From the NCBI GenBank assembly GCA_900551295.1, contig URVJ01000010.1:11500-75499 (forward strand): a stretch of 64,000 bases of DNA, given 5' to 3'. This stretch comes from an uncultured Eubacteriales bacterium (GTDB lineage: Bacteria > Bacillota > Clostridia > Oscillospirales > CAG-382). The notes under the pieces are model-generated. The model saw nothing but the letters and a program-made list of their open reading frames with translations, was not told the DNA's origin and ran no database searches. The translations under genes were made by a program, and so were the position numbers. Below, piece by piece: positions 35,948 to 42,823 of this stretch; within the stretch, counting starts at the first letter, position 1; each line of letters starts with the position of its first letter.

Positions 35948-37123
35948 ATGGGTAAAAATCTTAAAGGCAAAGAATGCGGAAAAGGTATTTCTCAGAGAAA
36001 GAACGGCTTATATTGTGCAAGGTTTGTAGATAAGTGCAGAAAAAGACACGAAAAATACTTTTCTTCGATTCCGGAAGCACGAAATTGGTTAGATGAAGCA
36101 CGGTATGCAGATAAGCATGATGTGTTCATTCCTTCTGACATAACAGTAGATGATTGGTTCAACTATTGGATAACAAATATTGTTGGTGATTTAGCGCCAA
36201 ACACGCGGCGAAACTATAAAGAAAGATATGAACATAACATTCAGCCTGTTATCGGTAGAATAAAACTATCAGATGTAAAGCCATTACATTGCAAAATGGT
36301 TTTAAATACGATGGATATGGATTATGCAGGTTCAACTATTCGACAGGCATATATAACTATGGGAACTATGTTGAAATCTGCACTGATGAATGATCTTATT
36401 GCAAAACATCCGATGAACGGCGTGCGATATACAAAACCTGTCCGCGCTGTAAGCGATATTAAATTTCTTACTGTGGCTGAGCAAGAAAAGTTTTTGGAAA
36501 CTGCAAAACGATCTCATAATTATTATCAATATGCATTGATTCTGGAAACCGGGTTGCGTACAGGAGAGATGATTGGTTTAACTTGGGATGCTATAGACTG
36601 GGAAAACAAGACTTTAACAGTTAATAAAACATTGGAATACCGACATGACAGAGGCTATTGGCGAGCAGGTCCGCCAAAAACGCAGCAGAGTTACCGCACA
36701 ATTCCGCTTACAGCCAAAGCATATGAGATTTTAGAAAGAGTATCATATGAAAAACAGTTTCGGAAAGAGTCGGAAACGCTATCGCAGGTTTTGGAATACA
36801 TAGATAGAATTACCGGAAAAACATCGCAACTGGTAATGGGAGATTTAGTCTTTGTTAATTGGCGAACCGGAGAGCCGGCAAAGAACAGCTCGTATGATAC
36901 GCATTTGTATAAGCTTTGTGATGAGGCCGGAATTAAACGGTTTTGTATGCACGCACTTCGCCATACATATGCAACAAGAGCCATCGAAAGCGGAATGCAA
37001 CCGAAAATACTGCAAAAATTACTTGGTCATGCAAGTATAAAAACAACGATGGATCGCTATGTACATGTAACCGACGAATCAATGCTGAAAGCCGTACAAC
37101 AATTTGAAGCAAAAACAGTATAA
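35948..37123 (+). CDS. int: Tyrosine-type integrase of the Tn916 group
   Basis: Recombinase of 391 residues from ATG 35948 (GAAAGGAG upstream). The N-terminal AP2-like arm-binding domain (I-S-Q-R-K-N-G-L-Y-C-A-R-F) is followed by a SAM-like core-binding domain (about 55-150) and the catalytic domain with Arg204, His335-x2-Arg338, His361 and nucleophile Tyr371. All catalytic residues are present, so the enzyme should work. It is the last gene of the element and reads into ychF; its transcript may now supply ychF. Confidence 0.95.
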   Translation: MGKNLKGKECGKGISQRKNGLYCARFVDKCRKRHEKYFSSIPEARNWLDEARYADKHDVFIPSDITVDDWFNYWITNIVGDLAPNTRRNYKERYEHNIQPVIGRIKLSDVKPLHCKMVLNTMDMDYAGSTIRQAYITMGTMLKSALMNDLIAKHPMNGVRYTKPVRAVSDIKFLTVAEQEKFLETAKRSHNYYQYALILETGLRTGEMIGLTWDAIDWENKTLTVNKTLEYRHDRGYWRAGPPKTQQSYRTIPLTAKAYEILERVSYEKQFRKESETLSQVLEYIDRITGKTSQLVMGDLVFVNWRTGEPAKNSSYDTHLYKLCDEAGIKRFCMHALRHTYATRAIESGMQPKILQKLLGHASIKTTMDRYVHVTDESMLKAVQQFEAKTV

Positions 37124-37126
37124 TAA

Positions 37127-37145
37127 ATGGTGTAGTAATGGTGTA
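37127..37145 (+). repeat. Integrase arm-type repeat pair, right end, first
   Basis: ATGGTGTA at 37127-37134 and 37138-37145, 11 bases apart, beginning four bases after the integrase stop codon. Both are followed by GTAA, as in the left-end pair. Confidence 0.75.
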
Positions 37146-37230
37146 GTAAAATTTTTTTACCGCTTAGAACTATATACGATTTATGAAAAAATTTGTATTT
37201 TGACATATCTCCATATAGTTCAATGCAGAA

Positions 37231-37249
37231 ATGGTGTAAAAATGGTGTA
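37231..37249 (+). repeat. Integrase arm-type repeat pair, right end, second
   Basis: ATGGTGTA at 37231-37238 and 37242-37249, 11 bases apart. The upstream TATAGTTCAATGC matches the left-end flank with few changes. Confidence 0.75.
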
Positions 37250-37304
37250 AATCATTTTTCACAGATGCTGCAACACCAGTAAAATCAAGGAGATGTAACA
37301 TAAA

Positions 37305-38399
37305 ATGAAATTAGGCATAGTGGGACTTCCGAACGTCGGAAAAAGCACGCTTTTCAACGCAATCACCAACGCAGGCGCGGACGCAGCAAACTACCCGTTC
37401 TGCACGATAGATCCGAACGTCGGCATTGCTCCCGTACCGGACAAGCGCCTTGACGTGCTTGCGGAAATGTATCACCCGGAAAAATACACGCCTGCCGTAA
37501 TCGAATTCGTAGACATCGCAGGTCTTGTAAAGGGCGCGTCAAAGGGCGAGGGCTTGGGCAACAAGTTCCTTTCGCACATAAGAGAGGTTGACGCGGTGGT
37601 TCACGTTGTACGCTGCTTTGAAAACGACGACATAATCCACGTAAACGGTCACATTGATCCGGCAGACGACGTAAACACCATAAACCTTGAACTTATTTAT
37701 TCGGATATCGAGATAGTCGAACGCAGACTTGACCGCGCAAAGAAACTTCTCAAGGGCGACAAGTCCGCGCAAAAAGAAATCGATCTGCTTGAAAAGATCC
37801 TTGAGGTGCTCAATTCCGGCAAAAAGGCAAGCTCACTCGAATACACAAAGGACGAGCTTGAAATATTAAAAGAAGTTCCGCTGCTTTCGATGAAACCAGT
37901 AATCTATGTTGCAAACATCAACGAGGACGAGGTCGGCACGGATCTTACCAAAAATCCCTACTACATGAGCTTAAAGGCTATCGCCGACGAAGAACATTCC
38001 GGAATTATCAGCATATGCGCAGGAATAGAGGCGGAGATCAGCGAGCTTGATCCCGAAGAGAAAAAAGCTTTTCTTAACGATCTCGGCATAGAAAACAGCG
38101 GTCTTGACGTACTTGTTTCGGCTTGCTACGAGCTTCTCGGACTTATAAGTTTCCTTACCGCAGGGCCTCAGGAAGTCCGTGCATGGACAATAGAAAAGGG
38201 CACCAAAGCTCCTCAGGCGGCAGGTAAAATACATTCCGACTTTGAACGCGGCTTTATACGCGCGGAGGTCGTTTCGTTTGACGATCTTGTTGCGTGCGGC
38301 TCTACCGCGGCGGCAAAAGAAAAAGGTCTTATGCGTTCCGAAGGCAAGGAATATGTCATGAAAGACGGAGATGTGGTTCTGTTCAGATTCAACGTCTGA
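37305..38399 (+). CDS. ychF: Ribosome-binding ATPase YchF, 5' end supplied by element
   Basis: Obg-family ATPase of 364 residues, full length. P-loop G-L-P-N-V-G-K-S-T at 7-15, switch D-I-A-G-L-V-K-G, a helical domain, and a C-terminal TGS domain. YchF binds the ribosome and is linked to stress responses. The RBS (AAGGAG) and the first six codons lie outside the att core and belong to the element; codons 3 and 6 differ from the stranded native start at 21902, but the amino acids are the same. I see no good promoter between the integrase and this gene. Confidence 0.95.
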   Translation: MKLGIVGLPNVGKSTLFNAITNAGADAANYPFCTIDPNVGIAPVPDKRLDVLAEMYHPEKYTPAVIEFVDIAGLVKGASKGEGLGNKFLSHIREVDAVVHVVRCFENDDIIHVNGHIDPADDVNTINLELIYSDIEIVERRLDRAKKLLKGDKSAQKEIDLLEKILEVLNSGKKASSLEYTKDELEILKEVPLLSMKPVIYVANINEDEVGTDLTKNPYYMSLKAIADEEHSGIISICAGIEAEISELDPEEKKAFLNDLGIENSGLDVLVSACYELLGLISFLTAGPQEVRAWTIEKGTKAPQAAGKIHSDFERGFIRAEVVSFDDLVACGSTAAAKEKGLMRSEGKEYVMKDGDVVLFRFNV

Positions 38400-38551
38400 T
38401 TTTGTCGTTTTTTGTCCCGGATTGTCGTCCGCACGTCCTTTTTGTGTAAGTTGTGCCGCTATTTGTGTTAGTTGTGCCAAAGGCCGCACAAATGAGTTTT
38501 CGGGTGTATAATGTATACATCAAATGAAAACAAAAAAGGAGGACAAAAGAA

Positions 38552-38683
38552 ATGTTTGAACTTATAGGCAGCCTTCTCACAGGCGCAGCTTACGACGCAG
38601 CAATCGATTCCGTAGGTCTTGCATCATGCAACGGCCTTTACGAAATGAAGATGCCCGAAGCTCTCAACGAAATCGCAAAGTAA
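38552..38683 (+). CDS. Unannotated 43-residue protein
   Basis: Short gene with an excellent AAAGGAGG site 9 bases before ATG, stop TAA at 38681-38683, and a terminator 30 bases later. The peptide starts M-F-E-L-I-G-S-L-L-T-G-A-A-Y and ends P-E-A-L-N-E-I-A-K; the N-terminal half is weakly amphipathic, with one Cys. TATAAT at 38507 could be its -10. It is not antisense to any gene. Function unknown. Confidence 0.7.
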   Translation: MFELIGSLLTGAAYDAAIDSVGLASCNGLYEMKMPEALNEIAK

Positions 38684-38712
38684 GTTTTTTTCAAAGCTTG
38701 AAATGCGTAAAA

Positions 38713-38743
38713 GGCGGTACTTTTCGTGCCGCCCTTTCTTTTT
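38713..38743 (+). terminator. Terminator after the 43-residue gene
   Basis: GGCGGTAC pairs with GTGCCGCC (one wobble) over a TTTTC loop, followed by CTTTCTTTTT. Confidence 0.85.
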
Positions 38744-38970
38744 GCCGTTTTGCGGGAAAAAGTGTCTTAATTTATAAAAATTACCTTAAATAACTTTTGA
38801 CATTATGCAAACAATAATAGCGTAGTCACGGGAAAGACAAAAGCGCGGTGCGACCGGCACGGCTTTATCAAAAAGTTTTTTCACGCGGCTAAAAAACAAA
38901 AGCCGCAAACGGTGTTTATACGAAATGCCGGCGCGCGGCAAAAAAGTAAATTTTTAAGGAGAAATTTATT

Positions 38971-39168
38971 ATGAATAGCAAGAGACTCGTTCCCGAAGCA
39001 AAGGAAGCAATGGATAAGTTCAAGATGGAAGCTGCAAACGAAGTAGGCGTTAACCTCAAGCAGGGTTACAACGGCGACCTCACCTCCAAGCAGGCAGGTT
39101 CCGTAGGCGGTCAGATGGTTAAGAAAATGATCCAGAACGCCGAGAATGCAATGAAGAACAACGGCTAA
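38971..39168 (+). CDS. Alpha/beta-type small acid-soluble spore protein
   Basis: Protein of 65 residues with AAGGAG upstream. It has the family pattern L-V-P-E-A-K-E-A-M-D-K-F-K and L-T-S-K-Q-A-G-S-V-G-G-Q-M-V-K-K-M-I, which binds and protects DNA in dormant spores. Expression would be in the forespore under sigma-G; I could not place a convincing sigma-G promoter. It marks the organism as a spore former. Confidence 0.96.
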   Translation: MNSKRLVPEAKEAMDKFKMEAANEVGVNLKQGYNGDLTSKQAGSVGGQMVKKMIQNAENAMKNNG

Positions 39169-39199
39169 TCACAACCATTAATCAAAAGCTATACCACGG

Positions 39200-39230
39200 C
39201 GCGGCGGTTAATTCCGCCGCGTTTATTATT
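39200..39230 (+). terminator. Terminator after spore protein gene
   Basis: CGCGGCGG pairs with CCGCCGCG over a 6-base loop, followed by TTTATTATT. Confidence 0.85.
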
Positions 39231-39256
39231 GTATACACAAATATCCTGTTTTAATC

Positions 39257-40141
39257 TTAAAAATCCGACTCAGGATTTGGAAAAAGCCTTTGTCCGTCAA
39301 ATTCCCAGCATGCAACTATTTTATTCGACCAATATTCGTTCGGCAATTCAAACATTCTGCCCAAAGCAAGATATGCGGCATATTTTTTTGCGTCTTTTTT
39401 TGAATGTGCCATAACACCGAGACTGATCCCGCTGCCGGGAATTCTGATGTTGCAGTTCCACCTCGGTTTCCCATTGCTTGTATACCCTAACCACTCCGGT
39501 CCCTTAATATCATATATCGGGAAATCGCATTCCTCGCGCTCGGCCAGCTCTTTCAATGTACTGACAGCGTTCTGAGCCGAAAATTGCGGCGTTCTGTACC
39601 TTTCTTTCTCGTATTTCAAAATCATCTCCTCAATCGGCAGAGTCTTTGAAATTACTTCTTCGAGTATTTCTTTATTCCACTGAACCTGTACCGCTATTGC
39701 TCCGATAATTGCCTCAAACAGATCAGCCTTGATTTTCTCCTGCTTGTCAACATTATTATCAATATCCTGCTGACCGACGATAAGAAATCTGCACAAATCC
39801 CATTCGTCCATAACAGCCGCAAGCGCATTGTTGCTCACAATACTGCTTTTTAAAAGCGTAAAATCCCGTTCATGCCCTCTGAATACATAGTAAGTGTTTT
39901 CATCATCTTTATGAATTGTTCCGTAATGATCATACAGCTTTTTTACCGTGTAATACCCGATAACCGTATCCCCTGCATATTCCAGATTTTCATTGCTGCC
40001 TCCGCCGTATCTCTTTGAATACGAGCTTCGCGTAAACACCTGTTCGATCAGATAATCTTTTAAAACAAAACCTGTTTTCTCAAGGATTGTTTTCCTGATA
40101 ATCCGCATTTCTCCGCTATTGAGCGGTTTTCTTGTTATCAT
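39257..40141 (-). CDS. RNase III-like protein with dsRNA-binding domain
   Basis: Protein of 294 residues. An RNase III domain (about 10-175) shows the signature N-E-N-L-E-Y-A-G-D (compare N-E-R-L-E-F-L-G-D) and the second acidic site K-A-D-L-F-E-A-I-I-G-A, so all four catalytic carboxylates are present. A dsRNA-binding domain (about 185-270) ends in H-S-K-K-D-A-K-K-Y-A-A-Y-L-A-L. CCGGAGG precedes ATG. It diverges strongly from housekeeping rnc and lacks the usual rnc neighbours, so it is probably a second, accessory enzyme. Role unknown; RNA maturation or antiphage action are possibilities. Confidence 0.8.
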   Translation of the reverse strand: MITRKPLNSGEMRIIRKTILEKTGFVLKDYLIEQVFTRSSYSKRYGGGSNENLEYAGDTVIGYYTVKKLYDHYGTIHKDDENTYYVFRGHERDFTLLKSSIVSNNALAAVMDEWDLCRFLIVGQQDIDNNVDKQEKIKADLFEAIIGAIAVQVQWNKEILEEVISKTLPIEEMILKYEKERYRTPQFSAQNAVSTLKELAEREECDFPIYDIKGPEWLGYTSNGKPRWNCNIRIPGSGISLGVMAHSKKDAKKYAAYLALGRMFELPNEYWSNKIVACWEFDGQRLFPNPESDF

Positions 40142-40526
40142 ATTTTGCCTCCGGATAATAATTTATTTTTCCGGCAATAGAAAAGACCTTTCCCGATACG
40201 CGACAAATTTTGAGTGCAGCAAAATAAGCCCCGTCGTAAAGGTCAAAATCAGCAAAATAGTTTTTACAATGCTTTTCGCTTGACTGTCCGCTTTCACAGA
40301 CATACCAAGCAGATACGAATTGTTCAATTACTTTAATGATTTTCCTTTTACCGGAACTTTTTTATTGTATCAAATATTTTTGCCCGTGTCAACACTTTTC
40401 GGGCAATGTATGTTTACTTCCTGTTGTCTGCATATTCCCCTCTTTCCCGAATTTTTGATTTTTCCTGTTGACAAGCGGATTTCGCAATGTTACAATTCAA
40501 CAAAAGCAAAGACGCAGGAGGACAGC
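40142..40526. other. Intergenic region with inverted repeat and promoter
   Basis: No gene seen. It contains TTGCCCG...CGGGCAA (about 40379-40405, 7-bp arms) and a consensus promoter at 40468-40496. Confidence 0.6.
40468..40496 (+). promoter_or_regulatory. Sigma-A promoter of the 210-residue protein gene
   Basis: TTGACA (40468-40473), 17-base spacer, TACAAT (40491-40496), 30 bases before ATG 40527. Confidence 0.85.
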
Positions 40527-41159
40527 ATGGACATCAGAAACGTAAGAAACGGAGATCCCATTCCCGTAATGAATTACAGCGATCAGCCGTACGTTGTAAA
40601 AACCGACGACGGCGGCTGGCTCATGGCCGTAACGACCGGAATCGGCGAAGAAGGAAGCCGCGGACAGCACATAACGTCAGCAAAGAGTATCGAGCGTGAC
40701 CTATCGTACACGGATAACCGTTCAAAGGACGTCTGCAAAGGCTTCAGCATCTGCATTGACGCAGAGCTTGACAAAAGCGGCGTGCTGTTTTCGACGTTTG
40801 ATAATGAGCGCAAGGGCATGAATGCGGTTTTTGACGGCGAAAAAATAGTTTTCACCATGAGCGACGCAAGGCGTACCTGCTGTTTTTATTCGGAAAAACA
40901 GCAGCTGTCGGCAAAAGGACAGCACAAGATAACAATTCAGGTTGACGCAGGTCCGAGAATAGTGTCCATGATTACGGACGGCAGGCTCTGCGACGGCGCA
41001 GATGAACGTCAGTTCGGCTACGGCTGGTTTGACCGCGGCATGATAAGCGCAAACGGTGCAAAAAACATCTTTATTTCCGACAGCGTAAAGTCGTTTGAGC
41101 TGTTTACGGAAATGCTCACAAACTCGCAAGCCTGCATACTCCAAAACAAGCATGGTTAA
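40527..41159 (+). CDS. Sialidase-like N terminus joined to LamG-like domain
   Basis: Protein of 210 residues from ATG 40527 (GCAGGAGG upstream). Residues about 10-50 (D-Q-P-Y-V-V-K-T-D-D-G-G-W-L-M-A-V-T-T-G...G-Q-H-I-T-S-A-K-S) match the first blade of BNR-repeat sialidase-like proteins. The rest, about 65-200, looks like a concanavalin/LamG-type sandwich, ending W-F-D-R-G-M-I-S-A-N-G-A-K-N-I-F. The propeller in between is absent, so this is either a natural small lectin-like protein or an internally deleted exo-sialidase. Signals for expression are good. No signal peptide. Confidence 0.65.
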   Translation: MDIRNVRNGDPIPVMNYSDQPYVVKTDDGGWLMAVTTGIGEEGSRGQHITSAKSIERDLSYTDNRSKDVCKGFSICIDAELDKSGVLFSTFDNERKGMNAVFDGEKIVFTMSDARRTCCFYSEKQQLSAKGQHKITIQVDAGPRIVSMITDGRLCDGADERQFGYGWFDRGMISANGAKNIFISDSVKSFELFTEMLTNSQACILQNKHG

Positions 41160-41201
41160 ACCCGTTATACATCAAAATCATTTCAAAATAGCATAAAAAT
41201 G

Positions 41202-41232
41202 CGCGGCGGTTTGATTTTCCGCCGCGTTTACT
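41202..41232. terminator. Terminator between convergent genes
   Basis: CGCGGCGG pairs with CCGCCGCG over a 9-base loop, followed by TTTACTGTTTT. It serves the + strand gene and probably also the HAD gene on the minus strand. Confidence 0.82.
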
Positions 41233-41246
41233 GTTTTAATCGTGTT

Positions 41247-41897
41247 TTATTTTTCGCTTATCATATTTTCAAGCAGTCCGTAAAGCTCTTTTGTGGTATA
41301 CGCAATAAAATCGGGGTTGTTCTGCTTTATTGCCGCAACGTCCGCGTCCTTTGACCATGCTGCGGAAATAACCCTTATACCTGCGTTTTTCGCACATATT
41401 ATATCGGTCACGGCGTCGCCGACGTATATCGACTCATCGCGCTGTATTCCGAGAGTTTCAAGCGTGGTATTTATGTTGGCTGTCTTGTTTATCTTTTCGG
41501 GGTGTCCGGGTTCAATGTGCGAGAATGTATTTTCAAGTCCGAACTGTCTTAGCGTCACGTCAAGCGACGGTTTTCCCTTGCCCGTAACCAGTGCGCACTT
41601 TACGCCGTTTTTCTCAAGCAGCTCAAAGACTTCTTTCATTCCGTCAAACATATCGGGGCACATTACCGGGTGAAGCTCGGTATACTTCTTTAAATAAAGC
41701 GCGGTTCCCTCCTCTATACTGTCGGGTGCGAAAGCCTTTATCGTCGCCACTTCGTTTGGACCGAACGTCGCGGTGATCTCGTCCGACGACGGAGTTTTTC
41801 CCGTAAGCTCATATACCGTCCTCTTGAAAGCCTCTATACAAAGCGGAAGCGTGTCGGCAATCGTCGCGTCCATATCGAATATTACACATTTAATCAT
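41247..41897 (-). CDS. HAD-family phosphatase
   Basis: HAD hydrolase of 216 residues, phosphoglycolate phosphatase-like. Motif I is F-D-M-D-A-T-I-A-D-T (nucleophile Asp8, Asp10), motif II V-T-G-K near residue 105, motif IV V-G-D-A-V-T-D near 163. The cap lies between motif I and II. It dephosphorylates a small metabolite; specificity is open. Position between a possible lectin and AraC gives no clear clue. Confidence 0.9.
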   Translation of the reverse strand: MIKCVIFDMDATIADTLPLCIEAFKRTVYELTGKTPSSDEITATFGPNEVATIKAFAPDSIEEGTALYLKKYTELHPVMCPDMFDGMKEVFELLEKNGVKCALVTGKGKPSLDVTLRQFGLENTFSHIEPGHPEKINKTANINTTLETLGIQRDESIYVGDAVTDIICAKNAGIRVISAAWSKDADVAAIKQNNPDFIAYTTKELYGLLENMISEK

Positions 41898-41928
41898 TTT
41901 TGTTTTCCTTTCCGTACTCTTATATTCT

Positions 41929-42699
41929 TTATTTACTGTTTATATGCAAAAGCGGCGCGCTGTTTCTGAATTTTGACGGCGACATTCCCTTGTGATACTT
42001 ATAATAGTTTACAAAGGCGTTTGGGCTGTCAAATCCGAGAACATCGGCAATCTGCTTTACCGAAAAATCCGAATTGCACAGATAGTTGTCCGCGTCGCGT
42101 ATTATATGCGTGTTTATAAGCGCCTTTACGGATATGCCGTAGTAATTCTTTATAAGTTTTGTCAGATACTCGCAGTTATATCCGAAATGCTCTCCGACGT
42201 CCGAAACGGAAATGCGCGCGTTTGAATTTGCGCCTATCCATGCATAGACCTCCGCTGCAAGCTTGCTTTTCGGCGCACTGCCGTCGGCGCACAGTTCTCC
42301 GATAAGATACGCAAGCTTTGTCTCCGAAACAATATCCCTTTCCGCGGCGCACACCGAATGTATTATCTCCTTGAACAGATACGCCTTGCCGAATTTTTCA
42401 AACACGTTTGATTTTATCGGAAGATCGCGGTACAGATCGTCGCAGAAAAAGTGCAGCCAGTAAAACTCGGTTCTGCCGTAACTGTATTTGTACCCTTTGT
42501 GAAATCCCGGCTTTAATATTATCACGCTGCCCTTGGTGAGATGATATTCCTTTCCGTCCTCGGAAATATACGCTTCTCCCGAAAGCATACAGATTATTTC
42601 ATACGTCTTTTCGGTAATTGCAGGGTGAATCCAGCGTCTGTCGGTCGAAAAAAGTCCGCAGCCCGAAATTTTAATTTCACAGTCTCCTATACGAATCAT
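41929..42699 (-). CDS. AraC family transcriptional regulator
   Basis: Regulator of 256 residues from ATG 42699; an in-frame GTG at 42714 is too close to AAAGG to be used. Cupin-like sensor (K-G-S-V-I-I-L-K-P-G-F-H) and C-terminal double helix-turn-helix (I-S-V-S-D-V-G-E-H-F-G-Y-N and L-G-F-D-S-P-N-A-F-V-N-Y-Y-K). It is divergent from the GH127 gene with 124 bases between, and most likely activates that gene in response to arabinose or an oligosaccharide. Confidence 0.9.
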   Translation of the reverse strand: MIRIGDCEIKISGCGLFSTDRRWIHPAITEKTYEIICMLSGEAYISEDGKEYHLTKGSVIILKPGFHKGYKYSYGRTEFYWLHFFCDDLYRDLPIKSNVFEKFGKAYLFKEIIHSVCAAERDIVSETKLAYLIGELCADGSAPKSKLAAEVYAWIGANSNARISVSDVGEHFGYNCEYLTKLIKNYYGISVKALINTHIIRDADNYLCNSDFSVKQIADVLGFDSPNAFVNYYKYHKGMSPSKFRNSAPLLHINSK

Positions 42700-42823
42700 A
42701 TCGGTTTTTCTCACCCTTTATCTGTTTTTGATTATTGATTTTACGTCTTAAATATTATATTATAAATACAGCGATATGTCAACAGTCAGCTCAAAAAGAG
42801 CGTATAAAGCAAAGGAGTGCGCA

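Larger units (their letters stand above)
21911..37321. mobile_element. Integrative element inserted at the start of ychF
   Basis: The element is bounded by the 8-bp core GGCATAGT at 21911-21918 and 37314-37321; both copies lie at codons 4-6 of a ychF start. Paired ATGGTGTA arm-type repeats occur near both ends. A Tn916-type excisionase and tyrosine integrase lie at the right end, the integrase reading toward ychF. No relaxase, coupling protein or type IV secretion genes are present, so it is not self-transmissible: a mobilisable remnant or an integrative island. The cargo is of lower GC than the flanks and much of it is broken. The exact core and the unoccupied site have not been compared with another strain. 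Confidence 0.85.

Noticed and set aside
38790..38830. Sigma-G promoter for the spore protein gene
   Set aside because: TTGACATTATGCAAACAATA gives neither a good sigma-A spacing nor a clear sigma-G -10/-35 pair.
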